Origin: Solen grandis
Lineage: Eukaryota > Mollusca > Bivalvia > Adapedonta > Solenidae
DNA length: 64,000 nt
Assembly: GCA_021229015.1 (NCBI GenBank)
Contig: CM037789.1
Location: 36,770,469-36,834,468 of the forward strand
Direction: 5' to 3'
The translations under genes were made by a program, and so were the position numbers. This document shows positions 24,351 through 35,877 of the stretch, piece by piece. Every line of letters begins with the position of its first letter. The stretch's first letter is position 1. The notes below the pieces were generated by a model. The model was not told the DNA's origin and searched no databases. It saw only the letters and a program-made list of their open reading frames with translations.

Positions 24351-25570
24351 AAAATTTCATGTTTAATTATCATCACATAACATTTTAAAGAATCAGCACT
24401 AAAAACTTTTCTTAATATAAACATTTAATAATAAGGTTAAAAATAAATTCAGCACAATAATTCTTGTTAATTAATCAAAACAAAATTTCATATTTTAATA
24501 AAATACTCACTATAACATTAGAAATTTTACAGCCCTAAATTTCTTATAAATAGAAAATCACACAAAAAAATTTATAACAACATCCCAAAACAAAATTAAT
24601 ATAAAACACAAAACATTTTTTAATAGGGTACATCCATGTTTCATTTAAATAAACCATCCAAAATTAAGCAAAAAACGCACAAAAACATTTTTAAAAGTTT
24701 CACACATGTTTCTTTTGATAAAACATCAATGAAAAATTGGAATAAAGTATCATCACAATATTCACAGAAAGTTTTCGTCACAAACTTGGGTTAATAGAAC
24801 AGCCATAACATTTTATAAGTAACACACTATTTTCTTTGTTAAAGAACAGTCAAAAAGACTTTGGTTTAAAAACAGCACATTACACATTTATTATATCAGT
24901 CACAAAAATTCATTGGTTATATGGGGTATCAGTCACAAATGCTTTGGTTTAATAAAACTCACAAAATTTTTTGGTTTATAAATACCAGTCAAAATAATTC
25001 TTTGGTTATAATATACCACCAAAATAATCATGTTAAAAAAAATCAGAAACTATAACATTATTTTAATATACATTGTATATCATCACAATAATTCTTGGGT
25101 TAAATAGTATCCATCACAAAATTCTTGGTTATAAGAACCATCCAAATCTTGGGAAAGAAAATCAGCCAAAATAATTCATTGGTTATATAGTATCCGTCCA
25201 ATAATTAAATATTATATAGTATTCATTTCACAAAATTTCATTGGTTAATAATATTTAGTCACAAAAATTCAGGGTTATATAGTATATCAAAACAAAAATT
25301 TCATGGTTATAAAAAAAATTATCAGTCACAATAATTATTGGTTTTTAAATAGTATATCAGTCACAATAATTCATGGTTTATAATATACAGTCACAAAATT
25401 CTTTGGGTTTTTTAAAGAATCGTCACAAAATTAAATTTTTTATATAGGGTACAGTCACAATAACCCTTTGTTATATAGTAAAACACACAATAATTCTTTG
25501 GGTTATTAGATACATCACTAAAAATTCATTTTTTTTATAGTAAACAGCCCTAATTCATGAAATAGTATTT
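24351..25570 (+). repeat. 33-bp minisatellite, block 1 (degraded)
   Basis: Noisy copies of the 33-bp unit recognisable by CAGTCACAATAATTCATTGG followed by TTATATAGTATAT. Copies before about 24890 are strongly diverged or error-damaged. The block stops abruptly at the first base of an LTR at 25571. Confidence 0.7.
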
Positions 25571-26406
25571 TGTCACAAATGTTCCAAAAGTTGGAAATTT
25601 GGTTCCCGATTCTTTAAGTTTAAATGAAGCAAAGGGTCATTTTTACAACGGAACAATTTACAAACATCACTTTAAACATTTTAACATAATTATGGTTACA
25701 TAAATCAATTTCAAACATTTTTAAAAAAAAATAAGAAAATAGCCCTAAGATAAATAACCATATCATATATATTTCTATATATAATATCATAACCATATAT
25801 TTTTCCGCTTCACTAATTTTACCCCACAGGCACTTTTCCCCACAGGAGTCAAATAAAAAACTCACACAGGTTAAAAGTTAATCAGGTTTTCCACACAGGA
25901 TACCCCACGGGATAAAGTTATTTCTACACAGGGTTACAGTCACGAACAACCCACAGGATAAAATTCCACACAAACGCAGTGACTATATACAATTTTCTAC
26001 ACGGACACAACAGTTCTCCACATAGGAAATTATATACACTTTGATAAATAAAAAGGTATTTAAAAGACCAATAAATGTGTATGCGGCTAAAACACTAAAA
26101 GTCTGTAACAATTTTAACAAACACCGCACAAACACACCACTATTATAACATATCCATTTTCATATTAAAAACATAAAAAAATTTGTTTAGGGCCCTTTTT
26201 TTTCAATAAATGTTTTTTTTTTTTGACAAAAAACCCCTTGTATTCGTGAATGATTAACCATATTTACATCACAAACACACCACACCCAAATTTTTCCCCA
26301 ATATAGGGCAAAACTTGTATCGTCTTGGCCTCCGGATAACGAGCATAAACGATAGTGGTATTATTTAACCTTTATTTTCGAATGGGGACAATTAACTAGG
26401 GGAGTC
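25571..26406 (-). repeat. downstream LTR, outer part
   Basis: Starts with TGTCACAAAT at the minisatellite junction and aligns over its whole length with the solo LTR at 34592-35428, including a series of CACACAGG-type phrases (25825-26030). The alignment stops at 26406, where LINE sequence begins. It is AT-rich with several CCACACAGG repeats of unknown role. Confidence 0.85.
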
Positions 26407-28967
26407 AAAAAAAGTCCCGTCTGAGGGAAAACACAGAATTTAAAAAATTTTTTTTGGGAACGTATAAAAAATATCTCACGACTCATTTAAATTTTTTCAA
26501 ACAAAAGGAAACCCTTAATGAATTGAAAAAACAAAGTGTCATCACCGCTACCAAAAAAAAGACAAAAACCTTCTATAAATAAAAACGGCGACCTTTTCAT
26601 TTTAAATATTGATTACAAAATCGCATCAAAAAAATACAAACAGAATGAAAACAAATTCAAAATTAAAAAGACGAAGAACAACTGGTTTTTAAAAGGGAGT
26701 ACTTTTGGGAAAATGTAAGAATATGTCTGAAACATAGAAATTTTAACACACAAAAAAGTCAGGGATAATTTTTTTTTCAGACTTTCAGAAAGCTTTTGAC
26801 AGTTAACCATAAAATCCTTTTTTTTTGCGGGAAAATTTCAATTTGGGCGACCCCTTCATAAACTGAATAAAACTATTTTCAATAACCCAAAGCTCGTTAT
26901 TAAAAACGGCCAAATTCAAATTTTTTAACATTAAAAAAGGAGTAAACAAGGAGCCTTTATCATCTTTTTATTTATTTTATTATACAAATGCACAGAAAAA
27001 TTAAAGAAAAAAAAAATACAAGCAAAAATAAATACAATGAAATAAAACAGAATCTTTTTGCTGATGATGCAAGTTTCTTTAAAAAGGGGAAAAAAGATCT
27101 TTGAAGCACTGTTAAATCTTAGAAGACTTCGGAAATATCCAGGTTTAAAATTAAAAAAGAAAAAGACTGAAATTGCAATAAAAATCACTAGAAATTCAAA
27201 TATATTTACTGCAAAACAGAACATTCAGAGGGTCACATCAGAAGCAACTGCACTTGGAAAAACATTTATAAAAACAAAAAAATGCACAAACTCAATTTAG
27301 ATCCTAAAATTATAACCTTTCAACAAGTTTAAATAAATGGAAAAAAGGGAAGTCTTTTTTTGGAAAAAAACACAGTACAAAAACATTTGCTTTCCAAAAC
27401 TAAAATATCCATTAACAGTCCCCACAAATCCCCCCGATTTTATCATCAATCAAATTCAAAAACATAATGTTTCACATTTTTGTGGGGCGCAAAACCCCAT
27501 AAAATTAACAGAAAATTAATAATACAAAAATATCAAGACGGGGACTTAAAATGATTGAAATAAAATCCCTTTTTAAAATCATTGAAAGCAAGTTGGATTT
27601 AAAAGACTACTGTTTCGAGAAAAATTTTTTACTTAGTAAAAATATAAATAACAGATTAAAAAATGTGCGGACACTTAATTTTTAAAATAACCTAAATGAA
27701 CAAAGCAAAAAATAACTAAAAATTAAAAAGAAATTTCTGAAAAAACTACACAGGAGAATGAATTACCGAAGATAATAAAAACATATCCATACCAAACAAC
27801 TAAAAAGGAATAATATACAATTTAAAAAAAGAAACGGTAAAAATTTTTTAACAAGAATGGGGAGATAAAGGGAAATTTTATATTTAAAACAAAAAGAAAC
27901 AAACTCACACCTTTTTTTACGTTTAATGAAAGAAACAATATACAAAATAGCAATAAAGATTATTTTTCTGATCAAGTAATTAAACACAATGTACCCAACG
28001 AATGGAAAAATATATTTTTAAATGATCCACAATAGTAGCCCCCAAATTCCAAAAAAAAATTTAAAACAACAACTAATGTTTAAAAGAATCGCATATAACG
28101 CCCCTTTAAAACAACACAAACCAGAAAAAACTAAACAAAATTTAAAAACCCGGGAACAGACTCGATACAGAACCCTTTTTTTGGAAACAAATTTAAACAT
28201 CGAAAATCTGTCCCTAAACAAAAAAAAGAGAAAATTCAATAAAGTATATATTAAGAATTATTTCCCCAAAAGCATACCTCTTTAAATGTAAATTAACCCC
28301 AACCAAATCTTTGCGATTTTTGTTTCATATTAAGACTCGAATAAACACATTTTTGGGAATGTAGAAATACAACTTTTTGGGTAGATAAAAAGAATTTATA
28401 ATAAAATAAAACAAAAAATGACATTAAATACCAAATGATACATTTTCAACACCAAAAAAAAAAAAAACACACAATTTGCAGTTAACTGATATTTTTTACA
28501 AAATATTTCTATTTTAAAAGCAAATGTAATCAAAACATTTCCCACATTAAATTTTTTCAAACAATATTTTAAAAAAAAATAACAAACTGAAAAGACAATT
28601 TCCTTTATGAAAAACAAAAATAAATTTAAAGAAAAATGGGAAAAAATCCTCAACACCAGGACTAATTTCAATTTTCATTTGATTCATCTCTATATAAAAT
28701 TATTAAAATTTTAAATTTACTGTACAAATTCCTTTTCCCCTGATTTTTTTTCTTTTTTTATTTTGTTTTTTTTTTCAATCTTTTAATACACACTTTTTCC
28801 CCCTACATTACCATCATCATCATCATCACATCACATCATCTTTTTTTTTTTTTTTTTCTCTAAAAAAACAAAACAAAATGTCAAAACTAGATTACTATTG
28901 ATAATACTATTGATATAGTTTTTATTAGTTGAGTAGACATTTTGGAAATAAAAAAAAATAAAAAAAA
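26407..28967 (+). mobile_element. 5'-truncated Tx1/L1-like LINE nested in LTR
   Basis: Broken reverse transcriptase on the plus strand. Readable RT motifs in order are ILNIDYKIASK (~26605), FSDFQKAFDS (~26775), NLFADDASF (~27055, the catalytic F-A-D-D), GLKLKKKKTEI (~27145), PKLKYPLTV (~27400) and DGGLKMIEIKS (~27540). The C-terminal part runs to about 28690 and an A-rich tail ends at 28967. No endonuclease motif is present, so the copy is 5'-truncated, as is usual for LINE insertions. It lies within the LTR of the Gypsy-class element, in the opposite orientation to that element, and so is younger than it. Multiple frameshifts make it non-functional as assembled. Confidence 0.85.
28811..28840 (+). 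repeat. (ATC)n microsatellite in LINE 3' region
   Basis: A short run of CAT/ATC triplets near the LINE 3' end, followed by a T tract. Confidence 0.75.
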
Positions 28968-29344
28968 AAAATAAAGGGGAAGGGCGGGAAACTAATGGGC
29001 ACTTAAAAAAAAATTTTCAAAAAAAAAATCCACGCGATAACATTTCAACATAATTTCCAACTGAAAACCAGGACAGAGAAATGGGGGGGGAATTTAAAAT
29101 TTACATTTTCACAAAACAATTTTCTTCTACACAACGTCGGGAAATTTAATTTCTATACAAAACATGCAACCAACCACTTCGTGTTTGTGCCAAAACTGAT
29201 TCCAGCCCGAAGACCATCACTCTTACACAAGTCCCAAATCACAAATTTAATACAATAAAACCAATCCCCGGACACAACACGGGTATACGGGTAAGATAAA
29301 ATGAAAATTTAAATAGTACAGAGTGCGAACGAATATTTTTGTGA
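28968..29344 (-). repeat. downstream LTR, inner part
   Basis: Resumes the LTR after the LINE insertion and aligns with 35480-35870 of the solo LTR (GGGAAACTAATGGG, CCACGCGATAACATTTCAAC, CATGCAACCAACCACTTCG). It ends near GAATATTTTTGTGA, a damaged form of the ATTTGTGACA terminus of the intact LTR. Confidence 0.85.
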
Positions 29345-29357
29345 AAAAACCCCCTAC
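29344..29357 (-). promoter_or_regulatory. candidate polypurine tract
   Basis: On the minus strand a GTAGGGGG run lies immediately upstream of the downstream LTR, the expected place for the plus-strand primer of an LTR retrotransposon. Homopolymer noise obscures its exact boundary. Confidence 0.45.
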
Positions 29358-29429
29358 ATAGTTAAAAATCCTGATTTTTACACTTAAAAATTCAAAAAAA
29401 ATCAATCCTTACCTACAGAAAAGAACTGC

Positions 29430-29790
29430 TTCTGAGCTCTCACGACTATCTCAGTAACTACAAACGACTTAAAAAGTCTGCCCAACTTTTCAAAACCCTT
29501 AAGTATAACACAAACCTTAGGCTGAAACGCCAGAACTCATCCAAATCTTGGTTAGTCACCTTTGCCCTATTCAATAAATGAGCGGGCATGATCAGTCTCT
29601 AGGATGAATTCTTTTCATAGAGGTAAACTGAAATTTCGAATCCCCCACACAAGGCCAAGCCTTCCTTTTAAATAGGGGAATATCTATTTCTTTTGGAAAA
29701 ACTTTCTACTTGCATACCCACAGGAAAATTCTGCACCATGACTTTGCATCAAAACAAACCAAACCCAATATCGATGCTCGTACGCAATAC
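29430..29790 (-). pseudogene. RNase H domain of the LTR element
   Basis: Follows the RT on the minus strand. Readable segments in different frames include GYASRKF (~29715), LVWGIRKFQ (~29655) and FILETDHA (~29600). These correspond to the Gypsy RNase H segment carrying the catalytic aspartate in TDH. The enzyme would degrade the RNA strand of the RNA/DNA hybrid during replication in the cytoplasmic particle. Several indels break the frame. Position directly after RT and before the LTR agrees with an RT-RH terminus of pol and with no integrase downstream. Confidence 0.75.
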
Positions 29791-29799
29791 AAATTAAAG

Positions 29800-30770
29800 G
29801 ACCAATCAGGTAAAACTAAGTTTGGGAGTTTTTGTCAAACACCCCAATCAAATAGGGAAAAGCTGCCCGCTCTGTAAACCATACAACTTTTTTGGGATCC
29901 CTTTTTTTCGTCATGTCGTTAAACAAGCAGTGACTGTACTAAAATTTGGGGGGAAAAATTTTCTGAATACCCCACTAACCAAAAATGACTTACTTGCGTC
30001 TTTGTCATGGCTGTTTACAGCCAAGGGTTTCCACCTTTCAGATTTGGTTTTAACCTCCCCACCAAAAACATGACCCAAAAAAACCATACTAGTGAAAACC
30101 CAATTTCACTTGGGGACGTGCGGTCAAGGAGGACCGAGTCTCTCAAACAACGTCTCAAACTCCTAAGTGAACTTTCCAAGTATCTGAAAAGTCAAAAAAA
30201 CATCTACAAAAATTTTCAAAACCCTCTAGACCTCAAGAACTCCGCATCACTTGGCAAAAGTTGCCCAAAACTTACCATCCCCAAAGGCATCTTTTTGAAG
30301 GAAAAAAAACCCCAAAACAGAAAAAGCCGTGTAAGGTTACAAATACCTTTTCCTTATCGCCAATAGCCCTTAGCTAAGTCTATCTTTGACATAACTTTTC
30401 ACTAGCTAACATCAAAGTATACCTGGAATCCGATTGGCTCAGAATCAAACCAGTGAGGGGTTTAACTTCCCATATCAATACATACTCTATTTGACCCATC
30501 AGGGTTTTTTAACATCACTAAGAATGCAATGGGATCAATGGTTTTATAATACCCATTTTCAGCATTTTTCTAAATCTTTTTAAAGGATTCCCTTAAAGCA
30601 CCGGGCACTGGATATCTTTGACCAACAGGAATTTTACTTTTAAATTTGATATCATGTTTTAAATAAGTCTTTTTCCTGGTAATCTGGAACACATCACTAA
30701 ACCTTCAACAGCATTTAACTCTTTCTTTTTTTTTTTCGCACAAATCTGGATTAATTGTACACATTTACAC
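29800..30770 (-). pseudogene. reverse transcriptase domain of the LTR element
   Basis: Minus-strand frames contain, in order, a VGQRYPVPGALRE segment (~30610), NPDGSNRVCID (~30500), KIDLAKGYW (~30370), MPLGMV (~30270), a damaged catalytic F-V-D-D segment (~30210) and the connection to RNase H (~29960-29800). These are characteristic Ty3/Gypsy RT blocks. RT would copy the element RNA into DNA. The domain lies downstream of the integrase GPY module with no second integrase after it, which is the unusual order. Frameshifts and stops occur every 50-150 bases, at least partly from homopolymer errors. Confidence 0.85.
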
Positions 30771-31029
30771 TCTCAGACATCCAAATGCAGCAATTCAACT
30801 TTTTGTGTTCACTGTCAATTTCCTTCTCTCTACCTTGCATACATCTACTACATCTATTCCTTCTTCTTTACAAACATCTCCCCTTCTTCTTTTTCTTCTA
30901 CCACACTACACATACTGTTTCATTTCCCTCACATCCTTTTCACACCCCTTTTAGCACTTCCCCCTGCTCACCTCTCCTACATACTTCCCAACAGATTTGC
31001 ATATAAATTTTCCTTTCCATTGACACCAC

Positions 31030-32170
31030 TCTGTAATCAACTCATTCACTCTTTCAACAATTCATATGGACCTTTCAATTGCAAGTAGTTTTCTGCTATC
31101 AGTTTGGTAAAAAAACTAGCACCTATCACCAGCGAAAATCCCAACCTTTCCTTCCCCATCTTCATATACTTTGTATTTTTCTGATTCTTTGTGATTCGCT
31201 CTGCCAACTTCATGTACTCTCCAACCATTTCTCAACAAAAATGATTCAAAGTTTTCTTTGTCTCCAAGTCAATGTCTTTTGTCCATAACTCTTTTAATAC
31301 TGTAAAGGGCCTCAACATTCTCCCATATAATAACTCGAAGGGGAAAACCCATACTCTCTTGAGTGCTTTTCTGTACCAAAAAAGAAAAGGGTGAATATCC
31401 TGTACCAATCCTTGGTTTTCTCTGCACATATTTTTTTTAACATGCTCTTCAATGTCCCATTAAATTTTTTCCACCACCCTTTTGCGGGCAGGTTATAGGG
31501 GGTTGGGGTTTAAACTGTTTTACTATAAAACCCTATATTTCCTTCATTAGATCTGAAGTGAACTGTTTTCCCCATACTGACAAGATCTCTGTAGAACCCC
31601 AAACCCTACTGAACATTTCTATAAGAGCTTCACTACAGTTTCTGTTGTTACCCTTTTTCAAAGTACAGCTTCCGATATCCGGGGCAAAAATCCCCCATTG
31701 TGAGTAAAAAACCTTGTTTTTTCTCTGATGGGGATTTTTTGGGCCGAAAATATCCACCACCCTAGTAAAGGGACTGTCGATAAAGGAATTCCCTTTTGGT
31801 TTTTTTCTTTGTTTTACCTTTGGGAAATCTTTGACGTCAATCCCTCGTACATCGCCATTTAATCCTGGCCCCAAAAATTATACAAAATTTTCTCAAGTCT
31901 TTATACCCCCAAGATGACCTGCCATGAGAGAATCTGGCCACCTTCATTACTCATCTCTCATTCCCTCGGACACTACCGTTTGAAAGTTTTACCACCCAAC
32001 TTTCGGGACGGGAAATACCTGTATACAACCCTCTTTCCTTCCAAACCAAAATTTTCGCTCCACTTTTCTTCTCCACTAATTACCACTTCTGCTTTCTCTC
32101 TCACTTTTCTAATGACAAATCTTGCTCCTGTGCTTTCCTAAACTCATCACACCACTCCTGACACAGATCA
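31030..32170 (-). pseudogene. integrase of the LTR element
   Basis: The N-terminal zinc-binding region is recognisable near 31960-31840 (MAGHLGV, then KTLEKILYNFW in shifted frame). The catalytic core follows at 31790-31535, with VVDIFGP giving the first aspartate and QFTSDLMKEI following the second-aspartate position. That second position reads SVWG where families usually have SDRG, so the residue is missing or mis-sequenced. Next come FPFELLYGR (~31340) and LKELWTKDID (~31300), and the C-terminal GPY module appears as LQLKGPYE (~31065). Integrase would insert the cDNA into chromosomal DNA. It precedes RT in the transcription direction. Confidence 0.85.
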
Positions 32171-32329
32171 ATAACTTTAATCTTGGTAATATCATTCTCT
32201 TTTGCTTTTGTGCTCTTGTCTGCACCACGTTACCAACATCGTAACCCATACAATTAACTTCTTTCTCACCAGCTCACAAATGGGGTCTTTCACACCCGCA
32301 ATTTTCCAATTATCAATCATACACGGGGT

Positions 32330-32620
32330 ACTCAGCACACAAAGCTTCAAATTTTCACCTGAATAATAGGGATCTCAACAAATACTGTGGCCACAGGAAA
32401 CTTCCTTACTGTTCCATCTATTAGAACAACTGTTTGTGTCTTCCCGTCAAACTATCAGCATCTACAAAATCTCTCCGTACCACTGCGCTTGAGCAACCAC
32501 TATCACGTAGGACTTGTACTTTACTCTATTTACAAACCCTTCGGCAACAGCATATTTGCTAACTTGAAATTTCTCTTTGCACTGGCAGTAGAAAAACGGG
32601 GACATTCTCTTTACTACTAA
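32330..32620 (-). pseudogene. aspartic protease of the LTR element
   Basis: A minus-strand frame reads VLRDSGCSSAVVRRDFVDAD around 32515-32460, containing the D-S-G active-site triad of retroviral-type pepsins. After a frameshift, VVLIDGTVRKFPVA follows (~32425-32385), matching the flap region in type. The protease would cut the gag-pol polyprotein. It lies between the gag zinc knuckle and the integrase. Confidence 0.8.
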
Positions 32621-32779
32621 AGAATTCAGAAATGCCACCATCCTGTCTATGATTTCTAACTTTATTCTCAACAAAACACCCAAATGTTCTCGTCAAGTTT
32701 CTCTTTTGACTGAGTATCACCTCTATTTCTTTTGTTTCTCTATACCCATTATTTTTACCTCCTCTACCAACATGACCAG

Positions 32780-33717
32780 ACTACTCATATATCTACCACC
32801 TCTTTGTGCTCAATGCCCACACTGCAACTTTATGCTGCTTCTGAACAAACCTATTTGGACAATTCTCTAGCTACATGACTACTTCCTCTACACACATAAC
32901 AATTTCTGACTTTTTAGAAACTGTATAACTCTGATTTATTTGATTCATCTGTTTTTTATTTTCAGTTTGACTTGGGGGTTAATGCCTGTAACCCCAGCCT
33001 CTTGGTATTGATCACCAACTCAGCCATTTCTTTAACCGAGCCTATCTTTCTCTCCTTTAAAAATACTTAAGTGGCTTGGAAGAAGCCTGGAAAACTGTTC
33101 CCTTAATATGAGTCTTTCAGGCCATCAAAATCTGAGTTACATTTGACAACTCTACCCATCTCATGGGGCACTCATCTAACGGTTACAAACTGTTGTGGTA
33201 ATTCTCCTACTTCTGGCTTACTGTTTCTAAATTTACCTCGGAAACCCTCTTTCAGTTAATTTATATCGCTTTAATAAAGCAAGTCTTAGAGGTTCATATT
33301 CTAAAGCTTCACTCATTGGCAGCCTAGAGTATACATCTAACGTTTTTCCTTGCAAAAGCGCGCTGAGATGTGTTGCCCAATCTCCCTCTTTCCATTTAGC
33401 ACTAACAGCAAATCGTTTAAATCTTAAGATAAACGTCCATGCTATCATGTCTAAACATTGAATGGAGGTAATTTAGGTAACTTGGCTTCACGTCACCTCA
33501 TGTACTTTTTCACAAACCCCACTTTTCTTAACCTTCTCCATTTCTAACAAAAGCTCTTTCTCTCTTTCAGCAAATCTAATTGCATTTTCTTTAATTCCCT
33601 TTCTTACACTCTATCCTCCCTCTCTTTATCTTCCTCCTTTACTCTCCTCTCTTTCAAACTCTAACAACTCTTACCTTCTAACCCAGCTGACTTTCCTAAC
33701 TGTAAAAACTTCTCCAT
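32780..33717 (-). pseudogene. gag of the LTR element
   Basis: A likely start ATG is at 33717, followed by a highly charged Glu/Lys/Arg-rich coiled-coil-like region (33700-33500). A capsid-type segment then reads WATHLSALLQGKTLDVYSRL (~33375-33315) and ALLKRYKLTERGF (~33275), a motif set I recognise from animal Gypsy gag proteins. A zinc knuckle CYVCRGSSHVAR plus a cysteine after a one-base shift lies at ~32905-32860 (C-x2-C-x4-H-x4-C). Gag would form the virus-like particle and bind the RNA. Several indels interrupt it. Confidence 0.8.
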
Positions 33718-33849
33718 TTATACTCTACAACAAAAGCTGTACATAAAACACAAAACAGTAGTCCCACAACAATCTTCTTTTGTGCCCAAAAGTGTCTAAT
33801 TAATGAAAATATCATATAAAACATATAAAGCACAATCATTTTGTAACTC

Positions 33850-33867
33850 ATCCCGGACGAGCCCCAA
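33850..33867 (-). promoter_or_regulatory. primer-binding site, tRNA-Pro type
   Basis: The minus strand reads TTGGGGCTCGTCCGGGAT two bases after the LTR end. This differs at one of 18 positions from the well-known PBS complementary to the 3' end of tRNA-Pro used by murine leukaemia virus-type retroviruses. It fixes the element's orientation and the LTR edge at 33870. Confidence 0.8.
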
Positions 33868-33869
33868 TT

Positions 33870-33965
33870 TGTCACAAATGTTCCAAAGTTTGGAATATTT
33901 GTGTTTCCCGAATTCTTTTTAGTTAAATGTAGCAGATAGGATCATGTTAAACTGGGGACATAACA
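33870..33965 (-). repeat. upstream LTR, truncated to ~96 bp
   Basis: Begins TGTCACAAATGTTCC next to the PBS and follows the LTR sequence to about GGGGACATA. The minisatellite then replaces the remaining ~1.18 kb. The promoter part of this LTR is therefore missing, so the copy as assembled could not be transcribed from its own LTR. Confidence 0.8.
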
Positions 33966-34591
33966 GTCACAATAATTCATTGTTATATAGTATACCATCA
34001 CAAAATTCATTAGTTATATAGTATATCAGTCACAAAAATTCATTGGGTTTTATAATATATCAGTCCACAATAATTCATTGGTTATATAGTATATCAGAAA
34101 CAATAATTCATTGATTATATATAATTTTATCAGTCACAATAATTCATTGTTATATAGTATAATCAGTCACAATAATTCAATGTTATAAAAATATATCATC
34201 ACAATAATTCATTGGTTATATAGTATATCAGTTACAATAATTCATTGGTTAATATAGGGTATCAGTCACAATAATCCATTGGTTATATAGTATATCAGTT
34301 AAAAATAATTCATTGGTTATATAGTGTATCAGTCACAATAATCCATTGGGTTTTATAGTATATCATCACAATAATTCATTGGTTAAATAGTATATCAGTC
34401 ACAATAATTCATTGGTTATATAGTATACCAGTCAACATAATTCATTAGTTTTATAGTAAAATCAGTCACAATAATTCATTGGTATATAGTAAATCAGTCA
34501 CAATAATTCATTGGTTATGTAGTATATCAGTCACTATAATTCATTGGTTATATAGTAATCAGTCACTAAATTCATTGGTTATATAGTATAT
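33966..34591 (+). repeat. 33-bp minisatellite, block 2
   Basis: About 19 copies of the 33-bp unit (CAGTCACAATAATTCATTGG...), cleaner than block 1, lying between the truncated LTR and the solo LTR. Confidence 0.9.
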
Positions 34592-35872
34592 TATCACAAA
34601 TGTTCCAAAAGTTTGGAATAATTTGTGTTTCCCGAATTCTTTATAGTTTAAATGTAGCAGATATGATCATGTTACAACGGAGACATATTTACAAACATCA
34701 TTTTAATACATATGAACATAATAATGGTTATTCATCAATCAATTACAAACATTTAAAAACATATATAAGAAAATAGCCCTAAGATAAATAACCAGTATCA
34801 TATATATATATCATAACCATATATGTCCGTCTTCACTTAATTTTACCACACAGGCACTTTCCACACAGGAGTCAAAAATGAAAACCCACACAGGTATAAT
34901 GTTAATCAGTGTTTTCCACACAGGAGTACCACACTGGTATAAAGTTATTTTCCAAAACAGGATTACAGTCACGATACAACCACACAGGATAAAATTTCCA
35001 CACAGGAACTGCAGTGACTATATACAATTTACTACACAGGACACAAGTTCAGTTCTCCACATGGGAATTTGATATTACACTTCGATAAATATATGGGTAT
35101 GTTAAAAGACCAATAAATGTGTATGCGGCTAACTACACTAAAAGTCTGTATACAATTTTATCAAACACCGCACATAAAAAGCACCAGCTAGTTATAACAT
35201 CTCATTTTCTATATTAAAACATAAAAGAATTTGTTTAAGGCCTTTTCACACAAAATATTTTTTCTGAGCAAACACCCGTTTGTATTCGTGAATGATGTAA
35301 CACATATTCACATCACAAACACACCCCCACGCCAATTTCCACAATATATGTCAGAAACGGTATCTTGTCTTTGGGCCCCCGTAAATAACGAGCTATATAC
35401 GATAGTGGGATTATTATAAGCTCTTATAGTTTGTCGAATGTGGACAATTAACTAGTGAGGTCAATACCCGTAGCCACCTAAAATAAAGAGGGGAAAGACG
35501 GGAAACTAATGGGGACTTAACTAATAAATTTCAAAGAAAAATCCACGCGATAACATTTCAACTTAATTTCCATACTGAAAATGCCAGGACAGAGGAATGG
35601 GGGTGGGGAAATTAAACTTACAGTATTTCACATAACACTGTTCTTCTACACAACGCAGGAATTTAACTTCTATACAAATACATGCAACCAACCACTTCGG
35701 TGTGTGCCAACTACTGATGTCCAGCTCAGAATGACCATGCACTCTTACACAAGTACCAATACACATAGCTATATACAATAAAACCAATCACCGTGACACC
35801 AACACAGGTATACAGGTAAGATCAGATTGACAATTAATAGTACTGAGAGTGCTGAACTGAATATTTGTGACA
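34592..35872 (-). mobile_element. solo LTR, complete, ~1281 bp
   Basis: A full LTR running from TATCACAAAT (expected TGTCACAAAT) to ATTTGTGACA, the terminal inverted repeats of this family. It is flanked by the 5-bp duplication TATAT (34587-34591 and 35873-35877). No internal coding region adjoins it, so it is a solo LTR formed by LTR-LTR recombination, or a haplotype or assembly alternative of the full element. It has several CCACACAGG phrases at 34850-35060. It is the best template for the damaged LTR at 25571-29344. Confidence 0.85.
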
Positions 35873-35877
35873 TATAT

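Larger units (their letters stand above)
25571..33965 (-). mobile_element. Ty3/Gypsy-class LTR retrotransposon with Gmr1-type pol order
   Basis: Reading on the minus strand, the element has a partial upstream LTR (33870-33965), a primer-binding site, gag, an aspartic protease, integrase, then reverse transcriptase, RNase H, a purine-rich tract and a downstream LTR (25571-29344, split by a LINE). Known Gypsy elements normally place integrase after RNase H. Integrase before RT is the order of Ty1/copia and of the Gmr1-like Gypsy group. The RT and integrase motifs are Gypsy-like, including the GPY module, so Gmr1-like is the best fit. All frames are broken by many indels, some clearly from sequencing, so current coding capacity cannot be judged. 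The element lies inside a 33-bp minisatellite. Confidence 0.85.

Noticed and set aside
31232..31874. A vertebrate-type endogenous retrovirus because of the tRNA-Pro primer site
   Set aside because: Gag, integrase and RT motifs are those of Gypsy-class retrotransposons, no envelope region is visible, and integrase precedes RT.
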